From assembly GCA_944327245.1 (NCBI GenBank), contig CALVHD010000005.1, positions 1 to 64,000 of the forward strand: 64,000 bases of DNA, read 5' to 3'. Made by a program: the position numbers and the translations under genes. The notes beneath the pieces are model-generated. The model saw only the letters and a list, made by a program, of their open reading frames with translations. It did no database searches and was not told where the DNA came from. How positions within the stretch are numbered: the first letter of the stretch is position 1; every line of letters starts with the position of its first letter. The stretch is from Candidatus Gastranaerophilales bacterium (lineage in GTDB: Bacteria; Cyanobacteriota; Vampirovibrionia; Gastranaerophilales; Gastranaerophilaceae). This document shows positions 23,048-33,354 of this stretch, piece by piece.

Positions 23048-24136
23048 ATGATAAATTGTGTTTACATACATATTCCGTTTTGCGAAAAAAAATGCAAGTA
23101 TTGCTCCTTTTGCTCATTTAGGGCACTAAAAGCAAAAGACGAATATATTAATGCGCTTACAAAAGAGATTAAGTTTTTTTACAAAAATGAAAAATTAAAA
23201 ACAATCTACCTTGGAGGAGGAACTCCATCACTGTTGGATACAAAAGATATAAAAAATATTCTTAAAAATTTTAATTATAGTCCTGAAACTGAAATCACCA
23301 TTGAGATAAATCCGCACAACATAACCAAAGAAAAATTAAAAAACTACAAATCCCTCGGAATAAACAGAATTTCAGTAGGCATTCAGAGTTTTGATGATGA
23401 AATTTTGAAAATAATAGGAAGAAATCACACGACAAAAGAAGCTCTTGAAGTTATAGAAAACATCAAAAAAACAGATTTTAATAATTTTAGTATTGATTTA
23501 ATATATGGCCTGCCTAATCAAGATATGTCCAATTGGATAAATACCCTTAATATGGCAGTCAAATTAAATCCTGACCATATCTCCTTATATGGCTTAAAAA
23601 TTGAAAAAGGAAGCTATTTTTATAAATTTCTTCCAAAAAAACTTCCTGATGATGAAATGCAAGCAAAAATGTATGAAACTGCAATTAATAAGTTAAAAGA
23701 AAAATACATACATTATGAATTTTCAAATTTTGCAAAAGACGAAAATTATTTTTCAAAACATAACTGCGCTTATTGGGAATGTAAAAATTATTACGGCTTT
23801 GGTTTATCAGCAAGCGGATACATTGAAAATAAAAGATACACAAACACTTTTAATTTTAAAAATTACATTAAAAACCCGACAGAAAAAATTTATGAAATCT
23901 TATCAAAAGAAAATAAAATTGAAGAAGAAATTTTTCTTGGTTTAAGGCTGTCTAAAGGAATTGATTTTAATAAAATCAACTATAAATACAATATTAATTT
24001 ATATAATCTATATAAAAAAGAATTTGATAAATTTTTAGCCTTAAATCTGATGACAAGAACAAAAAATGGGGTTAAACTGACGCAAAGAGGTATTTTATTA
24101 TCAAACGAAATATTGTGTGAATTTATTAAAATTTAA
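23048..24136 (+). CDS. hemW: HemW-type radical SAM protein (coproporphyrinogen III oxidase-like, heme chaperone)
   Basis: The opening CVYIHIPFCEKKCKYCSFCSF, given here as IHIPFC and KKCKYCSFC, holds the radical SAM cluster Cys 12, 16 and 19 plus the extra Cys 22 typical of HemN/HemW. GGGTPSLL and the GIQSFDD phrase follow, and IDLIYGLPNQ is the family signature. HemW proteins bind and pass on heme rather than oxidising coproporphyrinogen, and this protein has the shorter HemW length (362 residues). No other heme gene is in the window. The ATG at 23048 has no ribosome site and sits six bases after a TATAAT, consistent with a leaderless mRNA. Confidence 0.9.
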   Translation: MINCVYIHIPFCEKKCKYCSFCSFRALKAKDEYINALTKEIKFFYKNEKLKTIYLGGGTPSLLDTKDIKNILKNFNYSPETEITIEINPHNITKEKLKNYKSLGINRISVGIQSFDDEILKIIGRNHTTKEALEVIENIKKTDFNNFSIDLIYGLPNQDMSNWINTLNMAVKLNPDHISLYGLKIEKGSYFYKFLPKKLPDDEMQAKMYETAINKLKEKYIHYEFSNFAKDENYFSKHNCAYWECKNYYGFGLSASGYIENKRYTNTFNFKNYIKNPTEKIYEILSKENKIEEEIFLGLRLSKGIDFNKINYKYNINLYNLYKKEFDKFLALNLMTRTKNGVKLTQRGILLSNEILCEFIKI

Positions 24137-24185
24137 ATTTATTTACAAAATTGCAAAACAAAAAACAAAAGCTTAAAATCTAATT

Positions 24186-24542
24186 ATGGAAAATAAAGAC
24201 TACAGCTACAAAAGATGGTACGACACAAAACCCTATACAGACAGGGTCTTGGATATATTAAAACAATTATCATTGCAATCGCATTATGATATCGCAAGAG
24301 AAGTTTTAAAAATCATCGAAACAATCAAAATAAATTCAAGAGAACTAACTCAATCAAGCCCTGTTAGTCTTGGGGTGGATAGAGTTGTGGGTTTATTTTC
24401 TCAAGGATATAAAAGAAGATGGTATGATAAAAATCTTCCGGTAGCCAGAATATTTAAAAGCGCCTCTTGCTTGCAAGATGAAGATTTTCAAAATATAATG
24501 CAAGGTATATATTGCAGTTTAAGTGAAGAAAATGGAAAATAA
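24186..24542 (+). CDS. Unknown 118-residue protein with two KRxWYD-like phrases
   Basis: Not recognised. The 118-residue soluble protein has a basic aromatic phrase near the start (YKRWYD, residues 8-13) that recurs in its C-terminal half (YKRRWYDKNLP). The middle is an amphipathic helix followed by the GVDRVVGLFSQG segment. No Cys cluster, membrane helix or signal peptide is visible. The ATG lies 50 bases after hemW, and the stop overlaps the next gene's start region by 11 bases, so the two small proteins are made together. Confidence 0.72.
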   Translation: MENKDYSYKRWYDTKPYTDRVLDILKQLSLQSHYDIAREVLKIIETIKINSRELTQSSPVSLGVDRVVGLFSQGYKRRWYDKNLPVARIFKSASCLQDEDFQNIMQGIYCSLSEENGK

Positions 24543-24846
24543 TCAAAAAATTGTTAAAGAAATGCAAGAAGTAGTCTATCAAATGAAATTAGATGATATT
24601 GAAGAAAATCCTGATAGCGAATTTGAATTGTTTACTTGCAGCTCTTGTGCTAAAGATATGCCTTTAGCAGGTTCTATTCAATATTCAAAATACAGACTAT
24701 GCAATGATTGTGTTTTGTTGTATGAGTTAGCTCTTAAATTAGATAAGGTTAAAAACATAGATGAGTTTATGGAAAAAACAGAAGACACAAGGCTTGAAAC
24801 CGTGTGTAATTTTATAAAGCAAGAAAGTTTAAAAGAAAATAATTAA
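24532..24846 (+). CDS. Small zinc-ribbon-like protein
   Basis: Not recognised as a named family. The start at ATG 24532 (MENNQK) overlaps the end of the previous gene by 11 bases; a GTG at 24523 would add three residues. The 104-residue product has four Cys at 36, 39, 57 and 60 in a CxxC...CxxC arrangement suited to one zinc ion (CSSC and CNDC), flanked by acidic helices. It lies two bases before dxr. Its small size, acidic character and zinc ribbon suggest a protein- or nucleic-acid-binding accessory protein, but this is a guess. Confidence 0.7.
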   Translation: MENNQKIVKEMQEVVYQMKLDDIEENPDSEFELFTCSSCAKDMPLAGSIQYSKYRLCNDCVLLYELALKLDKVKNIDEFMEKTEDTRLETVCNFIKQESLKENN

Positions 24847-24848
24847 TT

Positions 24849-25979
24849 ATGAAAAATATTGTATTACTCGGTTCAACCGGTTCAATCGGAACGCAGACAC
24901 TGGAAGTTGTTGAAAAATTACAAGACAAATTTAATATTATTGCACTTGCAGCGGGAAAAAATATTAAACTCTTAAAAGAACAAATAATAAAATTCAAACC
25001 AAAATATGTTAGCGTAGCTGATTTTGAAGATATGAAAAAGCTTGAAAAAGAATTTAACAATATAAAATTCTTTTTTGGTCAAGAAGGACTTTTTGAATTT
25101 GCAAATATAAAAGAATGCGATATTTTTGTTGTAGCCACAAACGGAATTGTTTCGGTTAAAGCAACAATTAAAGCAATTGAAAACAAAAAAACAATAGCTC
25201 TTGCCAACAAAGAAACTCTTGTGATGGCAGGTGATATCGTTATGAAAAAAGCAAAAGAAAACAATGTCCCTATAATCCCTATAGATTCAGAACACTCTGC
25301 AATTTTACAATGTCTGAATAAACAAGATAATCCTTTCGCTAAAAATCTTTGGATAACTGCTTCAGGCGGTCCGTTTTTAAATAATTCAAGAGAAGAAATG
25401 GCAAATTTTTCAGCAAAAGAAGCGCTTAAACACCCAAGATGGATGATGGGCAAAAAAATTACCATTGATTGCGCCACATTAGTAAATAAAGGACTTGAAG
25501 TTATTGAAGCACATCATTTGTACAACTTTAACTACGACAACATTAAAGTTGTAATTCACCCGCAAAGCATTGTTCATTCTTTTGTTGAATTTTGCGACGG
25601 CTCATTTTTGGCTCAAATGGGAGTTCCGTCTATGCACATACCTATCCAATATGCACTAAGCTATCCAAACAGATATGAAGGAATAAAAACCAACAGTTTT
25701 AACATATATAATAAAAAACTTGATTTTTTTGAGCCTGACTTTGAAAAATTCCCTCTTTTAAAATTAACTATAGATTGCGGAAAAAAAGGCGGACTCATGC
25801 CTGCAATTTTAAACGCCATAAATGAAGTTGCCGTATATAAATTTTTAAAGGGCGAAATTAATTTCCTTGATATTGAAAAAATTGTATTTAAAGAAATTGA
25901 AAATTCTAAAAATATCCTAAATCCAACCTTAGATGAAATTTTTGAAACAGATAAAAATATAAGACAAAAATATTTATAA
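24849..25979 (+). CDS. dxr: 1-deoxy-D-xylulose 5-phosphate reductoisomerase
   Basis: Converts deoxyxylulose phosphate to methylerythritol phosphate with NADPH, the committed step of the MEP isoprenoid pathway. The NADPH loop GSTGSIGTQT (residues 8-17), ATNGIVSVKATI, ANKETLVMAG, the metal and substrate residues in DSEHSA, TASGGPF, HPRWMMGKKITIDCATLVNKGLEVIEAH (read here as MGKKITID and NKGLEVIEAH) and VHPQSIVHSF are all present. At 376 residues the length is typical. The coding region overlaps the end of the convergent unknown gene by six bases with no terminator between. Confidence 0.95.
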   Translation: MKNIVLLGSTGSIGTQTLEVVEKLQDKFNIIALAAGKNIKLLKEQIIKFKPKYVSVADFEDMKKLEKEFNNIKFFFGQEGLFEFANIKECDIFVVATNGIVSVKATIKAIENKKTIALANKETLVMAGDIVMKKAKENNVPIIPIDSEHSAILQCLNKQDNPFAKNLWITASGGPFLNNSREEMANFSAKEALKHPRWMMGKKITIDCATLVNKGLEVIEAHHLYNFNYDNIKVVIHPQSIVHSFVEFCDGSFLAQMGVPSMHIPIQYALSYPNRYEGIKTNSFNIYNKKLDFFEPDFEKFPLLKLTIDCGKKGGLMPAILNAINEVAVYKFLKGEINFLDIEKIVFKEIENSKNILNPTLDEIFETDKNIRQKYL

Positions 25980-26927
25980 ACTTCCGCAAGCGGTCATTTG
26001 CCCGTTTATGCTGTTAAAAAAAGCATATTTAACAACCTTTGTCCTTAAACCTTGCAAAATAAAAGATTTAACAATTTTACCTGTTGTAGAATTATATTGC
26101 TGATATTTATTAGGCATAGAAAATGTATAAACTAAATTTTCAAGCATATATTCATTTTGAGTATCATATAGGGAATATTTTAGAGGAATTAATTTATCTT
26201 TAATTTCAGGTCTAAAATGTACAATTGATGTATCAAATAAAATCTCAGATTGTTTTTTAGTATCACTATATGATATATATCTTTCAATTTGACCGTCTTT
26301 ACTATATACAACTTCTTCTAAAAGACTATTATTCTTGTCTTTTCTTTGATATTTTTCTACTTGAGTTTTAAAATTACCTAAAATTCTATTTAATATATTT
26401 TCTTTTTTTATGTAAATTTCAAAATGACCATTTTCAAAAAAAGTAATTATTTTTACAATAAAACCGTTTACAAAATCAAACTTTAACAATAGAATGTCGT
26501 TAATATCAAACACTTCAATAGTACAGCGATTGCCTTCTTTACTAAGTTCAAACTTTTTGTCACTAACTTGCGGCAAAGTATTGTTATATAAATATCTCAT
26601 AAGCAAAGCCTGAGAATCTATTATGGCTGTATCTATTATATGAGTATATTTAGAGTTCTTTGAAATCCTGCATATGACATCTTTAATATCAGCATTTATT
26701 TTTGCATATCTTTGATTAAAATACTCTTGAATTTTACTGTTTTTTTGATTTTTTATATCTTCAAAAGGATTTGTTTTTTTATCATCTTTATTAAATGTAT
26801 CAACATCTTCATTTTTTTTGTTCTCGTTATTATTTTTATTTTGATTTTGATTGCGCGAAGCGTTGCCATATATACCATATGGCATTAATTCCGTTTTTGA
26901 ATTAATGTTTAAAATTTTATCAATCAT
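25974..26927 (-). CDS. Unknown 317-residue protein with Asn/Lys-rich N-terminal region
   Basis: Not recognised. After a short start (residues 1-25) comes a strongly low-complexity segment rich in Asn, Lys, Asp and Gln (about 26-70). Two-thirds of the protein is then a mixed alpha/beta body with many aromatic residues and repeated short beta-like phrases such as FDINDILLLKFDFVNG and FFENGHFEIYI, reminiscent of MORN/RHS-like or YD-type tracts but without a clear repeat. No signal peptide or membrane helix is visible. It stands alone on the minus strand between convergent dxr and secA. Base composition is like that of its neighbours. Confidence 0.7.
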   Translation of the reverse strand: MIDKILNINSKTELMPYGIYGNASRNQNQNKNNNENKKNEDVDTFNKDDKKTNPFEDIKNQKNSKIQEYFNQRYAKINADIKDVICRISKNSKYTHIIDTAIIDSQALLMRYLYNNTLPQVSDKKFELSKEGNRCTIEVFDINDILLLKFDFVNGFIVKIITFFENGHFEIYIKKENILNRILGNFKTQVEKYQRKDKNNSLLEEVVYSKDGQIERYISYSDTKKQSEILFDTSIVHFRPEIKDKLIPLKYSLYDTQNEYMLENLVYTFSMPNKYQQYNSTTGKIVKSFILQGLRTKVVKYAFFNSINGQMTACGSL

Positions 26928-26996
26928 TTACACACACAAAATATTAATAAACGTACTTTAATAAAACCGAAACAATAAAAAAATTGCCAAAAATCA

Positions 26997-29639
26997 TTAG
27001 CCTATTTCGTTTTGTTCTTCATAAACCTGTACGCCAAACTTCGCCCTGAATAGATGCTGCACGGTTTCAGATTGGATTTCAGCCATTAAAGAATTAAATA
27101 AATTGTATGCTTCTTTTTTATATTCAATTAACGGGTCTTTTTGTCCGTATGCAACAAGACCGATTGAATCTTTTAACATATCAATATTGCCTAAATGGTC
27201 AATCCATTTAGCATCAACTACCTGAAGCAATATATCTTTTTCGACATTACGTAAGATATTATCAGCAGTGTATGGCTCTTGTTTTACAAAGTCATTTCCG
27301 TAATATTTTGTCATAACCGCATTAAAGTCATTTATTGTATCAAGTTCAAATTGTTTATAAGATTCAAGAACTAAATCTTTGAGCTTTTGAGAAATTTCAT
27401 TTACTCTTAAATCTTTAATTTCTTCAACTTTAACTTTATCTTTTAATTGAGGGAATACACTGATAAACTCTTTGACAAACATAACTAAATCATCAAAAAC
27501 ATATTCCTGAGGTGACATATCTTTGCTTATGTATTGAGCAAGTATTCTATCAACCTCTTTTAACATCATAAATTTAATATCTTCTCTTAAATCTGTTGCA
27601 GCCAAAACTTTTCTTCTTTGATAATAGAATTTTTCCCTTTGAATATTCATAACATCATCATATTCAAGAACTGATTTTCTAATATCAAAATGATATGTTT
27701 CAACTTTCTTTTGGGCAGATTCAATTTGACGAGTTATAAGAGGATTTTCAATTGCCGTATCGTCATCTACATTTAACATTGTCATTAAATTTGCAATTCT
27801 CTCACCGCCAAAAATCCTCATAAGATCGTCTTCTAAAGATAAGAAAAATTTAGTTGACCCCGGGTCCCCCTGACGAGCAGCACGACCTCTTAATTGATTA
27901 TCTATTCTTCTTGATTCATGACGCTCTGTTCCGATTACATGCAAACCGCCAAGCTCGACAACTTTGTTGTGCTCTTTTTGGGTTATTGCTCTTGCTCTTT
28001 CAAGAGCCTCGTTTTTAAGCTGCTCATAATTAGGGCTGTCTTTGGTAATTCCTTTTTTATCAAGTTCTTCTTTTGCCAAATATTCGGCGTTTCCTCCAAG
28101 CAAAATATCGGTACCGCGACCTGCCATGTTGGTTGCAATTGTAACAGCGCCGACCCTGCCAGCTTGCGCTATAATATAGGCTTCTTTTTCATGGTGCTTT
28201 GCGTTCAAAACATTATGTTTAATGCCCATTTTCTTTAACAATCCTGATAAATATTCTGATTTTTCAATTGATATCGTGCCAACTAATGTAGGTCTGCCTA
28301 TTTTTGCCATTTGCGCAATTTCACGAGCAACATATTCGTATTTTTTTGCTTTTGTTTTGTAAATTACATCAGGAAAATTTATTCTTCTATCCGGCTTATT
28401 TGTAGGTATTTGAGTTACCTGAAGATTATAAATTTTTCCAAATTCTGCTTCTTCAGTCATAGCAGTACCTGTCATGCCGGATAATTTCGGATATAATCTG
28501 AATAAATTTTGGAATGTAATTGAAGCCAAAGTTTGAGTTTCATCTTGGATTTTAACCCCTTCTTTTGCTTCAATAGCTTGATGCAATCCGTCAGACCAGC
28601 GTCTGCCTTCCATGATACGACCGGTAAATTCATCAACAATCATAATTTGATTATTTTTTATAACATAATCAGTATCTTTTACAAAAAGCTCTTTTGCTTT
28701 TAGGGCTTGCAAAAGATGGTGAGCATATTGGGTTTTCATATCAAAAAGCTCATCAACATTCAGCAATTCCTCAGCTTTTAACACGCCCTCTTCGGTAAAA
28801 ATTATATTTTTATTTTTTTCATCAACTTCATAGTGTTTATTTTTTTCTAACAATGGCGCAATTTTTGCCATTAGTTGATAAGTCTGAGCTGATTTTTCAA
28901 GACGACCGGAAATAATTAAAGGAGTTCTTGCTTCATCAATTAAAATTGAATCAACTTCATCAATAATAGCGTAATTATAGGGTCTTTGAACAAGTGAATT
29001 AATATCAGACGCCATATTATCTCTTAAATAATCAAAGCCGAACTCGTTATTTGTTCCATATGTAATGTCGCAGTTATATGCCTGTTTTTTGTTTTCATAA
29101 CTGTTATATTCACCGCTTGACAATATAACGCCAACGGTTAAACCTAAAAACTCATAAATTTTTCCCATCCAATCTCTGTCACGTTTTGCAAGATAATCAT
29201 TAACAGTGATAACATGGACACCTTTTCCCGTAAGAGCATTTAAATAAGCAGGCAAGGTTGCAACTAAAGTTTTACCTTCACCTGTTCTCATTTCCGCTAT
29301 ATGACCATCATGGAGAAATATTCCGCCTATTAATTGAACATCAAAATGTCTTAAATTTAAAACTCTTTTTCCTGCTTCTCTGACTGTTGCAAAAGCATCA
29401 GGTAATATTTCATCAAGAGCTTGTTTTTCAAGAATTCTGTCTTGTTTAATATCTGATGAGGTGGGGCGTTTTGATAAAATTTCTCTAAATTCTTGTGTTT
29501 TAGCTTTTAATTGCTCATCAGTCAATTTAGAGTATTCTTCTTCAATTTCATTTATCCTATCAACGATAGGCATGATTTTATTGATTTTTCTAACATTAGG
29601 ATCTTTAAAAATTTTAAGTAAAATATCAATTAAAGCCAT
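26997..29639 (-). CDS. secA: Preprotein translocase ATPase SecA
   Basis: SecA drives protein export through SecYEG with ATP. The 880 residues include the first nucleotide-binding domain with MRTGEGKTLVAT (Walker A, 118-129) and IIDEVDSILIDEART, the preprotein cross-linking domain, and the second nucleotide fold with TIATNMAGRGTDILLGG and GRAARQGDPGS. The helical scaffold and wing domains follow, with the IDHLGNIDMLKDSIGL block. The C-terminus ends at VQVYEEQNEIG without the Cys-rich zinc domain seen in many proteobacterial SecA proteins, which other lineages also lack. The ATG is preceded by TTGAGGAG. It is divergent from ileS. Confidence 0.97.
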   Translation of the reverse strand: MALIDILLKIFKDPNVRKINKIMPIVDRINEIEEEYSKLTDEQLKAKTQEFREILSKRPTSSDIKQDRILEKQALDEILPDAFATVREAGKRVLNLRHFDVQLIGGIFLHDGHIAEMRTGEGKTLVATLPAYLNALTGKGVHVITVNDYLAKRDRDWMGKIYEFLGLTVGVILSSGEYNSYENKKQAYNCDITYGTNNEFGFDYLRDNMASDINSLVQRPYNYAIIDEVDSILIDEARTPLIISGRLEKSAQTYQLMAKIAPLLEKNKHYEVDEKNKNIIFTEEGVLKAEELLNVDELFDMKTQYAHHLLQALKAKELFVKDTDYVIKNNQIMIVDEFTGRIMEGRRWSDGLHQAIEAKEGVKIQDETQTLASITFQNLFRLYPKLSGMTGTAMTEEAEFGKIYNLQVTQIPTNKPDRRINFPDVIYKTKAKKYEYVAREIAQMAKIGRPTLVGTISIEKSEYLSGLLKKMGIKHNVLNAKHHEKEAYIIAQAGRVGAVTIATNMAGRGTDILLGGNAEYLAKEELDKKGITKDSPNYEQLKNEALERARAITQKEHNKVVELGGLHVIGTERHESRRIDNQLRGRAARQGDPGSTKFFLSLEDDLMRIFGGERIANLMTMLNVDDDTAIENPLITRQIESAQKKVETYHFDIRKSVLEYDDVMNIQREKFYYQRRKVLAATDLREDIKFMMLKEVDRILAQYISKDMSPQEYVFDDLVMFVKEFISVFPQLKDKVKVEEIKDLRVNEISQKLKDLVLESYKQFELDTINDFNAVMTKYYGNDFVKQEPYTADNILRNVEKDILLQVVDAKWIDHLGNIDMLKDSIGLVAYGQKDPLIEYKKEAYNLFNSLMAEIQSETVQHLFRAKFGVQVYEEQNEIG

Positions 29640-29789
29640 TAAATTCTCCTCAAGTCTTTAATAAGATTAATCCTATCACAAACAAAATAATAATTCATTA
29701 AGAAAGTAAGACAATTTATTATAAATTCACTTTATAAAACATTTTGTTGTATAATTTAATCATTCAATACTTACAATATAGAGGTTAAA

Positions 29790-32603
29790 ATGACAGAAGA
29801 AAAACAATTTAAAGATACCCTTAATCTTCCCAAAACTACTCTTGCAATGCGTGCAAACGCTGCAATTCGAGAAGTTGAAATTCAAAAATTTTGGAAAGAA
29901 AACAATATTTATGAAAAAATGCTTAAAAAAAACAATGGAAATAAAAGCTTTATTTTACATGACGGCCCTCCTTATCTAAGCTCAGATAAAATCCATATTG
30001 GGCATGCTTTAAATAAAATTTTAAAAGACATTGTTCTAAAATATAAAACTCAATTAGGATTTTATACTCCGTATGTACCTGGGTATGACGCCCATGGTCT
30101 TCCTATCGAAAACGCCGTTGTTAAAAACATTAAAGGTGGAAGAAGTGTTCTAACTCCACTAGAATTAAGACAAAAATGCAGAGAATTTGCTGCAAAAAAC
30201 CTAAAAGGACAAGAAGAAAACTTCAAACGTCTTGGCGTTTTAGGAGATTGGGAACATCCATATTTAACAATTGCGGCTGATTATGAAGCTCGTCAAGTTG
30301 AGCTATTTTGGCAAATGTACAAAAAGGGATATATTCAAAAAGGCTTAAAACCTGTTTACTGGTGTGCAAGCTGCGAAACAGCTTTAGCTGAAGCAGAAGT
30401 TGAATATAGTGATATTTCATCAGAATCCATTTATGTAAGATTTGAAATGAAAGATTATGAAAAACTTTATCAAAAAGCAAATATTACTTCATCAAACAAA
30501 CTATACTCAATAATTTGGACAACAACACCTTGGACAATTCCATCTAACCTTGGTATTTGTCTAAATGCAAGATATAACTATACAATTTTTGAATATCAAG
30601 AAAACAATTACTTTGTTGCAAGCGACCTTTTAGACACATTTTTAAAAGATGTTGAATGGGAAAACATTAAAAAACTGGGCGAATTAAAAGGTTCAGATTT
30701 TGAATATTTTAAAGCAAAACACCCTCTATATAATAAAGACTCTCTTTTGATTTTAGGTGAACACGTTACTTTGGACGCCGGTACAGGCTCAGTTCATACT
30801 GCTCCAGGTCATGGTCTTGAAGACTGGGAAGTTGGTCAAAAATACGGTCTTGAAACATTCTCTCCTTTTGATTCTAAAGGATGTTGGACAGATGAAGTGG
30901 AAGATTTAAAGGGTGTTCCTTATTATAAAGGCAATAAGATTGTAATTGACAGATTAAAAGAAAAAGGTGCATTAATCAAATCACAAGAAATTATGCACTC
31001 ATATCCTCACTGCTGGAGATGCAAAAATCCTGTAATGTACCGTTCTACTCCTCAATGGTTCGTAAAAGTTTCAATGTTTAAAGATAATGTCTTAGATAAC
31101 ATTAAAAAAGTAGACTGGTTCCCATCATCAGGCGAAAAAAGAATTTCAAACATGGTTGAAAACCGCTCAGAATGGTGTATTTCAAGGCAGCGCGCTTGGG
31201 GCGTACCTATTCCGATTTTATATTGCAAAAAATGCAAAAAACCAATCATCAACGACGAAACAATTAAATTAATCTCAGAAAAATTCAAAAATGAATCATC
31301 TGATGCTTGGGTAAAATATGAAGCTAAAGATTTCTTACCGGAAAACTACAAATGCGAATGCGGCTGTGATGAATTTGAAAAAGAAAATGACATCATGGAT
31401 GTATGGTTTGACTCAGGTGCTTCTTGGGATGCTGTTGTTAAAGCAAGAAAAGACGAATTTCAAACAGACGGCAGCCCTGTAATACCTGTTGATATGTACT
31501 TAGAAGGCTCAGATCAACACAGAGGCTGGTTCCAATCATCTTTATTAATTGCAAGCGCAACGGATAACACTGCCCCATACAAATCAGTTTTAACCCATGG
31601 GTTTGTACTTGACGGCGAAGGTCGAAAAATGTCTAAATCTTTAGGCAATATCGTTGCTCCGCAAGAAGTAATTAAAGTCTATGGTGCTGATGTATTAAGA
31701 CTTTGGGCGGCAAGCGTTGACTATAGAAATGACGTTAAAATCGGCGATAATCTAATCAAACAGCTTGTTGAAGTGTTCAAAAAAACAAGAAACACTATAA
31801 GATTTTTACTTGGAAATTTATACGATTTTGACCCTAAAAAAGATTATGTTGAATATGATAATCTTGAAGAAATTGATAAATTTGCCCTATCAAGACTTGC
31901 TCAATTAATTAAAAATGTTGATAGCGCATTTGAAACATATGAATTTTATAAATATTTCCAACACTTACAAAACTTTGCAAGCACTGATTTAAGTTCATTC
32001 TATCTTGATATTGTAAAAGACAGATTATACACTCAAGGTAAAAAATCTCTATCAAGAAGAGCATGTCAAACTGTTATGTATGAAATATTGCATACTTTAA
32101 TCAGTATTTTGGTTCCTGTTATGCCACATCAAGCAGAAGACATTTGGCAAAACATGCCTGAAAATCAAAAAGAATATAAATCAGCTCTTTTAACCCCTTG
32201 GGCAAAAGTTAAAGAGGAATGGATTAACGAAAGTCTTGATGAAGAATTTTCAAAACTCCTTAAAACAAGAGAGATTGTTTCAAAAGCAATTGAACCTCTT
32301 CGTTCATCAGATCCTAAAATTATCGGTTCATCTCTTGAAGCAGATATTATTATCGCCTCAAACGACAAAGAAAAAACTATGCTTTTAGACAAATATTCTA
32401 AACTTTTGGGTGATTTATATATTGTATCTCATGTGTACACTTCAAATGAAAATAATTCAGAAATCCTAAACGAATATTCTCAAGACGGCTACACCGTTAA
32501 AGTATTAAAAGCAAAAGGCGAAAAATGCGCTCGTTGCTGGAAATATAGAGAATTAAACGAAGATGGTATCTGTAAAGATTGTGATAATGCTATAAAGGAG
32601 TAA
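29790..32603 (+). CDS. ileS: Isoleucyl-tRNA synthetase
   Basis: Class I synthetase charging tRNA-Ile. HIGH is at residues 69-72 within [14 protein letters not shown] and KMSKS at 613-617. The editing domain (threonine-rich TTTPWTIP, and [12 protein letters not shown]) and the [14 protein letters not shown] block are present. The C-terminal zinc motif CARCWKYRE with a second pair CKDC is intact. The segment before HIGH reads [14 protein letters not shown], one residue longer than the common GPPYANGxxHIGH form. The 937-residue length is normal. AGAGG lies nine bases before the ATG. No T-box-like leader was seen in the 150-base gap. Confidence 0.97.
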   Translation: MTEEKQFKDTLNLPKTTLAMRANAAIREVEIQKFWKENNIYEKMLKKNNGNKSFILHDGPPYLSSDKIHIGHALNKILKDIVLKYKTQLGFYTPYVPGYDAHGLPIENAVVKNIKGGRSVLTPLELRQKCREFAAKNLKGQEENFKRLGVLGDWEHPYLTIAADYEARQVELFWQMYKKGYIQKGLKPVYWCASCETALAEAEVEYSDISSESIYVRFEMKDYEKLYQKANITSSNKLYSIIWTTTPWTIPSNLGICLNARYNYTIFEYQENNYFVASDLLDTFLKDVEWENIKKLGELKGSDFEYFKAKHPLYNKDSLLILGEHVTLDAGTGSVHTAPGHGLEDWEVGQKYGLETFSPFDSKGCWTDEVEDLKGVPYYKGNKIVIDRLKEKGALIKSQEIMHSYPHCWRCKNPVMYRSTPQWFVKVSMFKDNVLDNIKKVDWFPSSGEKRISNMVENRSEWCISRQRAWGVPIPILYCKKCKKPIINDETIKLISEKFKNESSDAWVKYEAKDFLPENYKCECGCDEFEKENDIMDVWFDSGASWDAVVKARKDEFQTDGSPVIPVDMYLEGSDQHRGWFQSSLLIASATDNTAPYKSVLTHGFVLDGEGRKMSKSLGNIVAPQEVIKVYGADVLRLWAASVDYRNDVKIGDNLIKQLVEVFKKTRNTIRFLLGNLYDFDPKKDYVEYDNLEEIDKFALSRLAQLIKNVDSAFETYEFYKYFQHLQNFASTDLSSFYLDIVKDRLYTQGKKSLSRRACQTVMYEILHTLISILVPVMPHQAEDIWQNMPENQKEYKSALLTPWAKVKEEWINESLDEEFSKLLKTREIVSKAIEPLRSSDPKIIGSSLEADIIIASNDKEKTMLLDKYSKLLGDLYIVSHVYTSNENNSEILNEYSQDGYTVKVLKAKGEKCARCWKYRELNEDGICKDCDNAIKE

Positions 32604-32605
32604 AG

Positions 32606-33148
32606 ATGAAAGATTTAAAAGGAACTCAAACAGAAAAAAATTTATGGGCAGCATTTGCCGGCGAATCTCAAGCAAGAAACAAATACACTTATTATTCATC
32701 TAAAGCCAAGAAAGAAGGCTATGTTCAAATGGCACAAATTTTTGAAAATACTGCCAACAACGAAAAAGAACATGCAAAACTTTGGTTTAAAATTTTATCA
32801 GGCGGTTCTATTAAATCAACCGAAGAAAATCTAAAAGACTGCATTCAAGGTGAAAACTACGAACATACTTCAATGTATCCTGAGTTTGCCCGCATAGCAG
32901 ATGAAGAAGGCTTTAATGAAATAGCAAGACTATTTAGAGGTGTTGCAACAATAGAAAGCCATCATGAAGAACGCTATAAAAAACTTCTTGAAAATCTAAA
33001 AAACAATGAAGTTTTCAAAAAAGAGGAAAAACAAACTTGGGAGTGTGCTAACTGCGGATTTGTTTTAGGTGGCAAAGAAGCACCGGAGGTTTGCCCTGTT
33101 TGTGCTCACCCTAAGGCATACTTTTTTATTAAAGAAAATAATTTTTAA
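32606..33148 (+). CDS. Rubrerythrin
   Basis: A non-heme di-iron peroxidase that protects anaerobes from hydrogen peroxide. The N-terminal ferritin-like domain has the Glu/His ligands in [25 protein letters not shown] and [11 protein letters not shown]. The C-terminal rubredoxin domain has WECANCGF and [11 protein letters not shown], i.e. two CxxC pairs for one Fe. The 180-residue length is slightly short but complete. It begins two bases after the ileS stop with AAAGGAG overlapping the end of ileS, so oxidative defence and a housekeeping synthetase share a transcript. Confidence 0.93.
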   Translation: MKDLKGTQTEKNLWAAFAGESQARNKYTYYSSKAKKEGYVQMAQIFENTANNEKEHAKLWFKILSGGSIKSTEENLKDCIQGENYEHTSMYPEFARIADEEGFNEIARLFRGVATIESHHEERYKKLLENLKNNEVFKKEEKQTWECANCGFVLGGKEAPEVCPVCAHPKAYFFIKENNF

Positions 33149-33263
33149 AGCCTTATTAAAACAAATTCATAAGGCAAATATACATAACTTTTTATAATCA
33201 TATTAAAAAAATACAATCAAAAACCGGAAAAAAGAATCCAAAAAAGATTGAATACAATAAATT

Positions 33264-33301
33264 AATATAATCGATTTTAAAATTTTAAAATCGATTATAT
33301 T
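33264..33301. repeat. Perfect 38-bp AT-rich palindrome
   Basis: AATATAATCGATTTTAAAA (33264-33282) is followed immediately by its exact reverse complement (33283-33301), centred on AAAATTTT. It lies 116 bases after rubrerythrin and 53 bases before the transglycosylase gene. It could act as a weak bidirectional terminator, a cruciform or an operator. The rest of the 206-base gap shows no gene. Confidence 0.7.
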
Positions 33302-33354
33302 TTACAAAAATTTACAGGTTTGAGATATAACAGTAAATTAAGTAAAATTGAAAT

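Noticed and set aside
26990-27010. SecA as a truncated gene because it lacks the C-terminal zinc domain
   Set aside because: All functional domains are present and many lineages have SecA proteins without that domain; the stop codon is not due to a visible frameshift.
29640-29789. A T-box or other amino-acid-responsive leader before ileS
   Set aside because: The gap is only 150 bases and no T-box core, specifier stem or terminator hairpin could be found.
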